Below are positions 45,659 to 54,071 of a DNA stretch of 64,000 nt, piece by piece. The first letter of the stretch is position 1; each line of letters starts with the position of its first letter. Both the position numbers and the translations under genes were made by a program. Origin of the DNA: Thiocapsa sp. (GTDB lineage Bacteria > Pseudomonadota > Gammaproteobacteria > Chromatiales > Chromatiaceae). The notes beneath the pieces were generated by a model, which ran no database searches, was not told the origin of the DNA, and worked only from the letters and a program-made list of their open reading frames with translations. The stretch covers positions 2,294,001-2,358,000 of the forward strand of contig NZ_CP073760.1 in assembly GCF_018399035.1 (NCBI RefSeq), written 5' to 3'.

Positions 45659-46387
45659 TTACTGCTCGAGTCGTTTCGCCCAAGGCGCAATGTGTCTTTG
45701 CTCGCGCGGGTTATCGACCTGATTGCGGCTGGGGCTGAAGAAGAGACCCGGCGCATGGAGCAACTTGCTGTAGGGAAAAATGATCATCAAAGCGGCCACC
45801 AGGAACAGGTGCAGCAGAAGCAGCGGATCGCCTGGCAAAGGCTGCGGGTCGAAGCTGTAGAGTCCGATGAAGAAGGACTTCACCGCGACGACGTCGGTAT
45901 GAAACACGAATTTCATCAGCAATCCGGTGCAGCCGATCACGATCAGCAGCGCCAAAATCAGATGATCCGATGGCGAGGAGATATAGCGGACGCGGTCCAC
46001 GAAGAAACGTCGCGCCCACAAGCCGGCAAGACCCACGACCATCGCCATGCCGCCATAGACACCGAAAGGCTGGACCAGCTCGATCGGCAGCCACACCGGC
46101 TCCATGAAGTAGCGCAGATGGCGCAACGTGACGAGAAAGAGGCCGAAGTGAAAGATCCAGCCGAAGATCCAGGTCCACTTGTTGCCGCGAAACAGGCTTT
46201 CGAACAGCACGACTTCGCGCGTCATCCTGAGCACGACCCCGGCTCGGGTGGTCGGTGCCGGGGTCGTCGGAATCTTCAGCGGCGCCGGCGTGCGCGCGTA
46301 CTGGACGACCTTGAAGGTCACGCCGGCCAACAACACCAGGGCCGCAAAGTAATACAGATAGGCGTAGACCGTGGTCAGGAACGACAT
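45659..46387 (-). CDS. dsrM: DsrM, membrane cytochrome b
   Basis: 242 residues with about six membrane helices, NarI-like. Histidines suited to bind haem b lie in HFGLFLVTLRHLRY and in a later helix (LLLLHLFLVAALMI). It takes or gives electrons to the quinone pool and pairs with DsrK. 41 bp upstream of dsrK. Confidence 0.94.
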   Translation of the reverse strand: MSFLTTVYAYLYYFAALVLLAGVTFKVVQYARTPAPLKIPTTPAPTTRAGVVLRMTREVVLFESLFRGNKWTWIFGWIFHFGLFLVTLRHLRYFMEPVWLPIELVQPFGVYGGMAMVVGLAGLWARRFFVDRVRYISSPSDHLILALLIVIGCTGLLMKFVFHTDVVAVKSFFIGLYSFDPQPLPGDPLLLLHLFLVAALMIIFPYSKLLHAPGLFFSPSRNQVDNPREQRHIAPWAKRLEQ

Positions 46388-46418
46388 GTGCCTGGTACCT
46401 CAGTGGATCGGAGGGTCG

Positions 46419-46452
46419 CCGGGGGTCGAGCTCGCAACGAGCCCGCCCCCGG
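46419..46452 (-). promoter_or_regulatory. GC-rich stem-loop in the dsrC-dsrM gap
   Basis: CCGGGGG at one side and CCCCCGG at the other, with an inner partial pairing around GAGC/GCTC, form a strong hairpin in the 79-bp gap between dsrC and dsrM. It has no T-run. It could reduce read-through or protect the upstream dsrABEFHC transcript, consistent with the high dsrC levels known in these bacteria; that is inference. Confidence 0.5.
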
Positions 46453-46466
46453 TCACGGCTGACGGA

Positions 46467-46805
46467 TCAGACGCAGCCGGTCGGCTTCGGGAGGCCGGCA
46501 AAACGGCACGCTTGCTTGGCCGGGCCATAGGGGAACAGGCTGTAGAGGTACTTGCTGTTGCCCTTGTCCTTGCCGAGCTTCTTGCCCACTGCCTTGGTGA
46601 GCACGCGCACGGCCGGTGCGATCTGGTACTCCTCGTAGTACTCGCGCAGAAAGTTGATGATGTCCCAGTGCTCGTCGGTCAACTCGATGTTGTCCTGCGC
46701 CGCCATGATGGTAGCGATCCCCGGGACCCAGTCGTTCAGGTTGGCCAGGTAACCTTCCTCGTCCACACCGTATTGCTTGCCGTCGACTTCGATCGTGTCT
46801 GACAT
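46467..46805 (-). CDS. dsrC: DsrC, sulfur-carrier protein
   Basis: 112 residues from ATG 46805. Both functional cysteines are present: CysB in KQACRFAGLP and CysA as the penultimate residue (PTGCV). DsrC accepts sulfur from DsrEFH/TusA and presents it to DsrAB, and is recycled through DsrMKJOP. Compare the cysteine-free paralogue at 54072. Confidence 0.96.
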   Translation of the reverse strand: MSDTIEVDGKQYGVDEEGYLANLNDWVPGIATIMAAQDNIELTDEHWDIINFLREYYEEYQIAPAVRVLTKAVGKKLGKDKGNSKYLYSLFPYGPAKQACRFAGLPKPTGCV

Positions 46806-46833
46806 TGAGATGCTCCTATCGGTTTCTAAAAAA

Positions 46834-47142
46834 CTACAACCAGGCCTGAACTTTCCCGTTTTCCGCGGCAAGATCCACGAATCCGGCATAATCCACGACA
46901 CTGATACCCTCGATGATGCGCTCCGCGGAGAAGCCGCGCGCCTGCAGGTCCGGGCCAAGCACATAGACCTTCAAGCGGCCGAGCGCACCGCTCACATGGG
47001 GTTCGACGGCGGTCCCTTGAAGGGCCGCATAAACGCCGTCTTCGAACAGCAACACGGCCGACCCGTCGGTGGCGAACTTCAGACAGGACTCAAGCGCATT
47101 ACGCTCGAACGGCGACTTGTTGACGGTGTGCAGAATACTCAT
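46834..47142 (-). CDS. dsrH: DsrH (TusB family)
   Basis: 102 residues. Small DsrE/DsrF/DsrH-fold protein; in the DsrE2F2H2 hexamer it contacts DsrC. The start MSILHTVNKSPFERNAL is typical of TusB/DsrH. Its nine-bp gap from dsrF indicates co-translation. Confidence 0.94.
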   Translation of the reverse strand: MSILHTVNKSPFERNALESCLKFATDGSAVLLFEDGVYAALQGTAVEPHVSGALGRLKVYVLGPDLQARGFSAERIIEGISVVDYAGFVDLAAENGKVQAWL

Positions 47143-47151
47143 GACGTCCCT

Positions 47152-47562
47152 CTAGAAGCTGAAGATCGCATCGGATTCGTTCATCAACTCGCCGACGCGG
47201 GCCGAGTCGATCACCTCGACGATGTTCTCGATCTCTTCTTCGGTCTCGAAGTCCTCCCAGGCGATCTCCACCAGATCGTCCTGAGTCAGGCCTCGGGCCT
47301 CCAGCGAGGCACGGTCCACGAAGACCTTTTTGACCTCGTAGTCGCCCAGGGTCCGGAAGGTCGGCGAGAAGTTCTTCATGCCGATCGCCTTGGTATCTTG
47401 GCCCTTGGTGAGCTGATAGACCCCATCGTCGAGGAACATGACGCTGACGTCCTGATCGAAGGCGGCCCCGATCAGCACCACTTCCAGTGCCTCCCAGGCA
47501 TAGATGGTCCCGTAGGGCGCCTTGCGGTTGAGGTACATGAATTTCTTCACGACTTCCGACAT
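47152..47562 (-). CDS. dsrF: DsrF (TusC family)
   Basis: 136 residues. DsrE-fold subunit of the sulfurtransferase hexamer, with APYGTIYAWEALEVVLIGAAF and QDVSVMFLDDGVYQLTKGQ. Structural rather than catalytic partner; it lacks the active Cys of DsrE. Located between dsrE and dsrH. Confidence 0.94.
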   Translation of the reverse strand: MSEVVKKFMYLNRKAPYGTIYAWEALEVVLIGAAFDQDVSVMFLDDGVYQLTKGQDTKAIGMKNFSPTFRTLGDYEVKKVFVDRASLEARGLTQDDLVEIAWEDFETEEEIENIVEVIDSARVGELMNESDAIFSF

Positions 47563-47574
47563 CTCAACTCTCCT

Positions 47575-47967
47575 TTAGTCGCCGAAGACGACGAGGCGGT
47601 CGGCTTGAATGGCCGCCTCGACCAGCTGCCCGAGTCCGGAGATGCGGAACTTGGGGTGAATGTTGGTGGCGTCCTTGCCGTTGCGGCTCGCTTCGCCCTC
47701 GTCCACGATGCCGCGGCGTTGGGCCGCGGCGACGCAGACGACCAGATCGAGGTCGTGCTGCTCGGCCAACTCCGCCCAGCGATTGACGATATGACGATCG
47801 TCCTGCGGCGGTGTCGTCAGACGCGTCGAGTTGTTGACCCCGTCGTGATAGAAGAAGACCCGAAAGATCTCGTGCCCCTTCTCCAGCGCCGCCTTGGCAA
47901 ATTGATATGCCGAGTCGGATGACTGGTGCTGATAGGGTCCCTCGTTGATCTGAAGTGCGAACTTCAT
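47575..47967 (-). CDS. dsrE: DsrE (TusD family) sulfurtransferase
   Basis: 130 residues from ATG 47967. The catalytic cysteine is in LDLVVCVAAAQRRGI, and YQHQSSDSAYQFAKAAL is the conserved N-terminal segment. It receives persulfide sulfur from TusA and passes it to DsrC. Presence of dsrEFH is diagnostic of the sulfur-oxidising type. Confidence 0.95.
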   Translation of the reverse strand: MKFALQINEGPYQHQSSDSAYQFAKAALEKGHEIFRVFFYHDGVNNSTRLTTPPQDDRHIVNRWAELAEQHDLDLVVCVAAAQRRGIVDEGEASRNGKDATNIHPKFRISGLGQLVEAAIQADRLVVFGD

Positions 47968-48020
47968 GCCGACCTCTCGACTGATTGCGATAGCTCTTGA
48001 ACCGATCCCTCTGCCCGCCT

Positions 48021-49091
48021 TTAGAAGCGGATGTACGAGGAGCTGTTGAAGCTGGCCCGTGCACCGCGCCAGGTATCGATATGATACTTGGTGAAGGGCA
48101 GCTCGACCTCTTCGAAGAAACGCGGCCAGCCGATACGCTCGATCCACTCGTTGACCCGCTCCCAATCCCGCGCGCCCTCTTTATACGCCTTGAGGATACG
48201 CTTGACGATGGCGGTCGCCTCGGGCCAGCGCGGCGGATTGTTCGGGATACCGGCGGCCACCAGCTTCTGGAAGGTCGGCTTACCCCGGGCGTTGGAATGG
48301 TTGCCGCCGACCCAGATGGCCAGTTTGGAATGCTCGGCGTCGTTGATCTGCATCGGCGGACAGGGCGGATAGCAGGCGCCGCAGCAGATGCACTTGCGCT
48401 CGTCGACTTCCAGCGAGGGCTTGCCGTTCACCATGGCCGGACGAATCGCCGCGACCGGGCAGCGCGCGACGACGGAGGGTCGTTCGCAGACGTTCGCGAC
48501 CAGGTCATGATTGATCTTCGGCGGCTTGGTGTGCTGCACGTTGATCGCGATATCGCCCTGTCCGCCACAATTGATCTGGCAACAGGACGTGGTGATATGC
48601 ACCCGATTCGGCATATTGGCGTTGCGGAACTCGTCGATGAGCTCGTCCATCATCGACTTCACCACGCCCGAGGCGTCGGTGCCGGGGATGTCGCAGTGCA
48701 GCCAGCCCTGGGTGTGCGAGATCATCGCCACCGAGTTTTGAGTGCCGCCGACGATGAAGCCGGAGCCTTCCAGAGCATCGATCAAGGGCTGGACTTTCGC
48801 CTCGTCCGTCACCATATATTCAATGTTGGAGCGCAGCGTGAAGTGCACATAGCCTTCGGCGAATTCATCGCCGATATCGCACAGCTTGCGCAAGGTGAAC
48901 ACATCGAGGATGCGCTGGGTACCCGCCTTCACGGTCCAGATCTTATCGCCGCTGTAAGCGACGTGGAGCAGCACGCCAGGTCGAGGATGGTCATGGTATT
49001 TCCACTGGCCGAAATTCTTGCGCATCATGGGATGCATATATTGCCAGGGATCAGGGCATCCGGATTCGATCGGCTCACGCATGTCTGCCAT
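48021..49091 (-). CDS. dsrB: DsrB, sulfite reductase beta subunit
   Basis: 356 residues. It carries the siroheme/[4Fe-4S] region with SCCQINCGGQGD and a ferredoxin insert (CICCGACYPPCPPMQ). With DsrA it forms the alpha2beta2 enzyme that, in reverse, oxidises DsrC-bound sulfur to sulfite in the cytoplasm. 114 bp downstream of dsrA. Confidence 0.97.
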   Translation of the reverse strand: MADMREPIESGCPDPWQYMHPMMRKNFGQWKYHDHPRPGVLLHVAYSGDKIWTVKAGTQRILDVFTLRKLCDIGDEFAEGYVHFTLRSNIEYMVTDEAKVQPLIDALEGSGFIVGGTQNSVAMISHTQGWLHCDIPGTDASGVVKSMMDELIDEFRNANMPNRVHITTSCCQINCGGQGDIAINVQHTKPPKINHDLVANVCERPSVVARCPVAAIRPAMVNGKPSLEVDERKCICCGACYPPCPPMQINDAEHSKLAIWVGGNHSNARGKPTFQKLVAAGIPNNPPRWPEATAIVKRILKAYKEGARDWERVNEWIERIGWPRFFEEVELPFTKYHIDTWRGARASFNSSSYIRF

Positions 49092-49205
49092 CGCCTTTAC
49101 TCCAATATTTCAGTCTGATGGTAAGTCGTTTGGCGGCACCCGTGGGCGCCCGCATATCGCGAGCTCGGCGATCTTATGCGCGGCGTCTCGGGTGCCGATG
49201 CGGAT

Positions 49206-50459
49206 TTACTTGCCGGCTTCGGCTTGACGCTCGAACCAGGCTTCGGCTGCCTCGTCCCATCCGTCCAGCCGCACATAGGAGCTTTGGCGCGGGTGGCTCA
49301 GCATGTTCGGATCCGGCTCGATCCCGATGCCGTCGAGGAAATTGGCCAAGCCGATACGCTCGATCATCTCGCCGCAGCGCTCATGCTCCAGACCGTTCTC
49401 CGCCCAGAAGTCGATGATGGTCTCGGCGAGCTCGACCATGGACCCGTAGTCCTCCTCGGTTTCGAGCTTCTTGAAGGGCACGACCACGGTGCCCATCAGG
49501 TCACCGATCTTGAGGGTACGCTTGCCGCCGATCAGGATGGTCACACCCTTGTCGTCTCCCGGATGCAGCGCCTTCGGCATCACGTTGAGACAGTGCATGC
49601 AGCGCACGCAATCGCGGTTGTTGACCACGAGCGCGTTGTCGTCGGTCAGACTGAGCGCCTGCGTCGGACAGCGCGTGATGACGTTGTCGATATAGTACTG
49701 GCGACCCTTGTCGGCGATGTAGTTCTTGACCTCGGCCTGGTCGACCTTCATGTCGTCGCGCCACGTGCCCAGCACGGCGAAGTCCGAGCGCTCGATGGCA
49801 TTTTGGCAGTCGTTCGCACAGCCGGAGACCTTGAACTTGAACTTATAAGGAAGGGCCGGGCGATGGACGTCGTCGACGAAGTTGTTCACCAGCGCGCGAT
49901 GAGCCTTGAGCTCGTTCGTGCAGGACATTTCGCAGCGTGCCGCACCGACACAGGACATGGCCGTGCGCACGCAAGGACCGGCTCCGCCGAGATCCCAGCC
50001 GTATTCGTTGATCTCGTCGAAGAAGTGCTGGGTATTCTGGGTGTCCGTACCGATGAACATGATGTTGCCGGTTTGACCGTGGAAGGTCACGAGGCCCGAG
50101 CCCCACTTCTCCCAGCTATCGGCCAATTGGCGCAGCATGCCGGTTGAGTAATGGTTGCCTGCCGGCGGCTGGACGCGCAGCGTATGGAATTCCTTGGATT
50201 TCGGAAATGCCTTGCCGACCTCGGAGAAGCGCGGAATGATCCCTCCGCCGTAACCGAAAACCGAAACGGTGCCGCCCTTCCAATAGCCCTTACGGGTCTC
50301 GTATGAATGCTCGAGCTGGCCAAGAAGATCATTGGTCATCGCATTGATGCGGGGCTCGGGATGCTCGTCGCGGAGACGCTTGATGCCCGAGATAAAGCTC
50401 GGCCAGGGGCCGGTTTCGAGCTGATCAAGCATCGGTGTACTGTGCTTCTCGATAGCCAT
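49206..50459 (-). CDS. dsrA: DsrA, sulfite reductase alpha subunit
   Basis: 417 residues from ATG 50459. Siroheme-[4Fe-4S] ligands are in CVGAARCEMSC and SGCANDCQNA; a ferredoxin insert has RCPTQAL and CVRCMHCLNVMP. First gene of the dsr cluster. The upstream 400 bp hold the presumed main promoter, divergent from a dioxygenase gene. An older in-frame open stretch to 50603 is unlike DsrA and is excluded. Confidence 0.97.
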   Translation of the reverse strand: MAIEKHSTPMLDQLETGPWPSFISGIKRLRDEHPEPRINAMTNDLLGQLEHSYETRKGYWKGGTVSVFGYGGGIIPRFSEVGKAFPKSKEFHTLRVQPPAGNHYSTGMLRQLADSWEKWGSGLVTFHGQTGNIMFIGTDTQNTQHFFDEINEYGWDLGGAGPCVRTAMSCVGAARCEMSCTNELKAHRALVNNFVDDVHRPALPYKFKFKVSGCANDCQNAIERSDFAVLGTWRDDMKVDQAEVKNYIADKGRQYYIDNVITRCPTQALSLTDDNALVVNNRDCVRCMHCLNVMPKALHPGDDKGVTILIGGKRTLKIGDLMGTVVVPFKKLETEEDYGSMVELAETIIDFWAENGLEHERCGEMIERIGLANFLDGIGIEPDPNMLSHPRQSSYVRLDGWDEAAEAWFERQAEAGK

Positions 50460-50868
50460 GGCGCTGTCTCTCCGAATCAGAATGAAGCAGGAAGGGATCG
50501 GGGTTCCGATAAAAACCAATCGGGCATGCGTCGACACGACACCGCTTGACCGAGAGTCTCGCCATGGCGCGGGCTTGGCGGCATGCCCGGGCAGCCGGCG
50601 CACATCGGACCCTGTTCTATCGAGACCCCATCGGCATTCGCTAAATTACCGGCTCCCCGGGTCTGCGCCCATTCCACGATTGGGAGGGCTCTTTCCCGAC
50701 GGACTATCCCATTCGGGATAGAGAGTAAAGGCATGACGAACGCCGCTGCGGGTGTCCTCCCGGTTGTTTTTGGCGGCGCACATGCTTGAGTAAATTGACA
50801 GGAGATGCTACATCTGGACGCCCCTTAAGTCAACATTTACTAATATTCAGGTTTACTCATTCAGGGGG
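50460..50868. promoter_or_regulatory. Divergent control region between dsrA and the dioxygenase gene
   Basis: No gene. Related 8-bp elements occur: TGAGTAAA at 50787-50794, TTTACTAA at 50836-50843 and TTTACTCA at 50852-50859. The first and third are exact reverse complements, and the last two lie in direct repeats TTTAC...TTCAGG. They may be operator half-sites for a regulator of sulfur oxidation. Which promoter they serve is unknown. Confidence 0.4.
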
Positions 50869-51804
50869 GTGAAAACCGTGGACGACCCTGTCGATCTCTC
50901 GGAAAATCGTTCCTATTCGCATTGGAGGGTTCGCAAGCTGCGAGCCTACCCTCACGACATCAATGACCTGCGCGTTCCCGTCGAGCGACTCGACCGACCC
51001 AAGCCGGCCGAGCTCGCCGCTTTGAAGACACGGATCGATACCTTCAACATGGCCCTGGTCGAGGCCGAACCCGACAGGATCGAGACCGAGGCTCTGCTGG
51101 CATTCACGCGGGCGCTGGGGCTGCACACAACGGATGCCAATCTTTTCGCCGACGCCTCGGCCGTGAGCCGCATCACCGCGACCCGACGCAACCCGGACGA
51201 GGAGGGGCACCTGGATGCAGGCCCCGCGCCGACCGGCGGTGCGACCCTCGGCGACTTCATTCCCTACACCGACAAACCCCTGAGCTGGCACACCGACGGG
51301 TACTACAACGCCCCGGACGAACAGGTCGGGGCCTGGTGTCTGTTCTGTATACGCCCCGCGCGTCACGGCGGGGAGAACGGCCTCATCGATCATGAAATGG
51401 CCTATCTACGACTGCGCGACGAATCGCCGGAGCACATCGCGGCGCTTTCTCACCCGCAAGCCCTGAGCATACCTGCGCATGTCCGGGACGGTCACACACT
51501 CCGGGCGGAGAGTGTCGGACCGGTGTTCTCGTTGCGCAACGGACATCTGCACATGCGTTACTCGGCGCGTGCACGCCACGTCATCTGGCGCGACACGCCC
51601 GAAACGCAGGCCGCGCGAGCAGCTCTGGATCGGTTGTTTTCCCGCCCGGATGTCTTCACGTTCAGGTACAGGCTAGGGCCGGGCGAAGGGCTGATATCCA
51701 ACAATGTCCTTCACTGCCGCTCCGGATTCGACGACGAGGATGACCCTGCAAAGGCGCGACTGCTCTACCGCATCCGCTTTCTGGATCGAATCGTCCTCGA
51801 CTGA
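50869..51804 (+). CDS. TauD/TfdA-family Fe(II)/2-oxoglutarate dioxygenase-like protein
   Basis: About 311 residues. The facial-triad motif HxD is in LSWHTDGYYN, the distal His in NNVLHCRSGF, and an Arg for 2-oxoglutarate in YRIRFLDRI. The start is GTG 50869, directly behind AGGGGG; GTG 50878 has the better ribosome-site spacing. TauD relatives release sulfite from sulfonates such as taurine, so a link to sulfur metabolism beside dsr is attractive but not shown. Divergent from dsrA. Confidence 0.82.
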   Translation: MKTVDDPVDLSENRSYSHWRVRKLRAYPHDINDLRVPVERLDRPKPAELAALKTRIDTFNMALVEAEPDRIETEALLAFTRALGLHTTDANLFADASAVSRITATRRNPDEEGHLDAGPAPTGGATLGDFIPYTDKPLSWHTDGYYNAPDEQVGAWCLFCIRPARHGGENGLIDHEMAYLRLRDESPEHIAALSHPQALSIPAHVRDGHTLRAESVGPVFSLRNGHLHMRYSARARHVIWRDTPETQAARAALDRLFSRPDVFTFRYRLGPGEGLISNNVLHCRSGFDDEDDPAKARLLYRIRFLDRIVLD

Positions 51805-51964
51805 CAGTCGACCGAACGTCCGCGCGCGATCGGCCTGTGAATCAGGCGCGACATGTCGATGAAGGCCATGAACACGACGAGTCACGGACCCGCGACCGCA
51901 AGAGCGCAAAGCGGGCGAAGTGCTCAACATCAACCCGACGATAAGGGAGCAGTAGCGACGACCC

Positions 51965-52156
51965 ATGCTCAAGCTCAGCGAGATACTGGTTTCCAATCAA
52001 GACATCGAATCGTTCGACGAGCTCGTTCCCGTCATCCAGGCAGTCGCGCGTTCAGGCGAGCGTTTCTTCAGGATGGACGTCAAGCCACCCTACCCCGATA
52101 CCCCGGAGAACTGGGAGGATCGACTCGAGGCCGCCTTCAGCGGGCTCGTCCGATGA
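51965..52156 (+). CDS. Small unrecognised protein (63 residues)
   Basis: Starts at ATG 51965; GGGAG lies about 13 nt upstream. Sequence MLKLSEILVSNQDIESFDEL and later FFRMDVKPPYPDTPENW has ordinary codon use and no shadowing gene on either strand, which supports it being real. No domain recognised. It lies between the dioxygenase and the 52206 gene in the same direction, possibly one operon. Confidence 0.5.
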   Translation: MLKLSEILVSNQDIESFDELVPVIQAVARSGERFFRMDVKPPYPDTPENWEDRLEAAFSGLVR

Positions 52157-52205
52157 TCCCCGAGCAGAGGCCGGAACAGAGGCCGGATCAGACAAAGGTC
52201 TCGTC

Positions 52206-52925
52206 ATGAAACAATTCGACGTTCTGGCAACGCAGATTGCCGATACGGCGGCTGATTCGATTATCAATCGCAGCGCCGAGAATGCATCGCTCGAGTCGCA
52301 TCTGGAGATGCTCCAGGATCGGCTCGACAGCCTCGTTCGGATCCATGCCCCGGCGCATGCGCTCGCGGATGCACGGCTGCAGGTCGCACGCACGCTCGTC
52401 AGTCTGGAGCGCGGCGAAGAAGCCTGGCCCATCGGCCGCGCCGCCTTCGACCATTTCATTGCGCACGACTCCTTCGAGCTCGCTGCCGACGCCTGCGATG
52501 TTCTGTTTCAGGCCGGGCAAGAAGAGTCAATCGTCGCGCTCGGCCAAGGGATCTGGCTGGCAGTGACCTGCCCGATCGATCCCGAGCTGACCATCGAGCT
52601 GCTCAGTCACGTGATCGACGAGACGCCCGACGACGCCGACGGTGCCGCGGTGGCCGCGACCACGGCACTCTTCATCGCCGACGTCCGTGCCCGGGACCGT
52701 CAACGCGACGACCTCATGTTCTTCGCGACTCAGATGCTCGGCACGGTCGCACGGCGACACAGCGGAGTCGATACGCCCGAGCAGCTCGAGCACTGGATGG
52801 AGCGCCTCGAGCTCATGGAGCCGGAGAAGTTCCTGGTGCGTTTGCGCAACGTGGTCGATGTTCTTGTTCAGGACGAGTGGTGGTTCGACCGCCGAGCGCT
52901 GCAGGATCGTCTTCCGTTCGCCTAA
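52206..52925 (+). CDS. Unrecognised helical protein
   Basis: 239 residues, acidic and predicted mostly helical from its heptad-like Leu/Ala spacing (ESHLEMLQDRLDSL; ARLQVARTLVSLERGEEAW). No signal peptide, membrane segment or catalytic motif. The helix-pair character recalls TPR-like scaffolds. Encoded 49 bp after the small 51965 gene, upstream of the Cas6-like gene. The function cannot be assigned. Confidence 0.65.
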   Translation: MKQFDVLATQIADTAADSIINRSAENASLESHLEMLQDRLDSLVRIHAPAHALADARLQVARTLVSLERGEEAWPIGRAAFDHFIAHDSFELAADACDVLFQAGQEESIVALGQGIWLAVTCPIDPELTIELLSHVIDETPDDADGAAVAATTALFIADVRARDRQRDDLMFFATQMLGTVARRHSGVDTPEQLEHWMERLELMEPEKFLVRLRNVVDVLVQDEWWFDRRALQDRLPFA

Positions 52926-52978
52926 GGCACGGTTCGAAGATAGGTCCAGCAACGCGACGAGAGAATCGCTTTGCCGCG

Positions 52979-53008
52979 GTTGTCGTTGTCGATTACGACA
53001 ACGACAAC
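52979..53008 (+). promoter_or_regulatory. Perfect 13-bp hairpin upstream of the Cas6-like gene
   Basis: GTTGTCGTTGTCG and its exact complement CGACAACGACAAC flank a 4-nt ATTA loop. No T-run follows, so it is not a standard terminator. It begins 131 bp before the Cas6-like start. Part of it recurs at 16716-16736. Confidence 0.85.
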
Positions 53009-53109
53009 GATTGGATTCTGTGCTCGACTTGTTTCCGACATGTCGCCGAGGGCATACCCACGCTCTCAGGCCCCGAAACACAATCGAGCGCACCCGACGG
53101 ATAAACATT

Positions 53110-53808
53110 ATGTTTTGGAATGACGACGACAGCCCCGACCGGATTCGCGTGCCGGATGACATCGTCGATCTCCTCTTCGGGATCGACTGCAAATGCATCC
53201 CGGTCGACCACGCCTACCTGCTCGCCGAGGCGCTGAAACAGGCGCTGCCCTGGATCGCCGAGGAGGCGGGCGTCGCCGTGCACTCGGTGCATGTCGCCGG
53301 ATCACAGAACGGCTGGGAGCGACCCGAGCACGGCACGGACTCCTATCTCGCCGTCTCCAAGCGAACCAAGCTGACCCTGCGGGTTCCCCGACACCGCGTC
53401 ACCGAGGTCTTGCGCGAGCTTCCGGGGGCCAAGCTCGATGTCGGCGAAACACTCGTCGTGGGCGCGGGCAAGACCAAGCCGCTCACCGCCGAGACCACCT
53501 TATTTTCTCGGTATGTCGCACTCGATCTCGCCGCCGCGGCAGCCGAAGACGAGGGTGTCTTTCTCGAAACCGCCGCGCGCGCCCTTGCCGCGATGGAGAT
53601 CCGCGTGCGCAAGGCCGTGTGCGGCAAGACCAACCGTCTCGCCACGCCCGATGGCTCCATTGCGACACGCAGCCTGATGCTGGCGGGACTCACGCCGGAT
53701 GAATCCATCCGGCTGCAGCAACAGGGACTTGGACACCATCCCCTTCTGGGTTGCGGGATCTTCATTCCGCACAAGGGGATCGACTCGGTCAAACCCGGCC
53801 AAGGCTGA
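53110..53808 (+). CDS. Cas6/Cmx6-like RAMP protein without a CRISPR locus
   Basis: 232 residues from ATG 53110. The pattern fits the type I-MYXAN Cas6/Cmx6 family: DLLFGIDCKCIPVDHAYLL near the N-terminus, SRYVALDLAAA mid-protein, and LTPDESIRLQQQGLGHHPLL with GCGIFIPHKG at the C-terminus, a glycine-rich RAMP loop. Cas6 proteins cut CRISPR repeat hairpins. No CRISPR array or other cas gene is in the window, so it is either an orphan or a repurposed RNA-binding protein. It sits between an unknown gene and the dsrC-like gene. Confidence 0.75.
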   Translation: MFWNDDDSPDRIRVPDDIVDLLFGIDCKCIPVDHAYLLAEALKQALPWIAEEAGVAVHSVHVAGSQNGWERPEHGTDSYLAVSKRTKLTLRVPRHRVTEVLRELPGAKLDVGETLVVGAGKTKPLTAETTLFSRYVALDLAAAAAEDEGVFLETAARALAAMEIRVRKAVCGKTNRLATPDGSIATRSLMLAGLTPDESIRLQQQGLGHHPLLGCGIFIPHKGIDSVKPGQG

Positions 53809-54071
53809 GCACGACGCGACGCGGGCTTCGTCCGACGAAGCAGTGTCCACCCCGAACACGCGCAGCCTCGTCATGCCGTCGCCGCGGAACCGCCCTCTCC
53901 CGGTGTCTTGCCCCCCGACCGCTTTAAGATCAAGGCGCCGCATCCAGGTTAAAAAGATGTGACGCCTGAATCACAAAATCATAAGATTAGGAAGTTCGAA
54001 TCAACCCCTAATGACGGGTACATCGTGACGCAACGACTGTACCCCGCCGAGCAACGACGAGAGGATCACCC

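Noticed and set aside
36283..50459. Sulfate-reducer type dsr locus
   Set aside because: dsrEFH, dsrL and dsrN/R/S with the A. vinosum-like order indicate the oxidative pathway.
52979..53010. CRISPR repeat next to the Cas6-like gene
   Set aside because: Single palindrome without spacer-repeat periodicity; reported as a hairpin instead.
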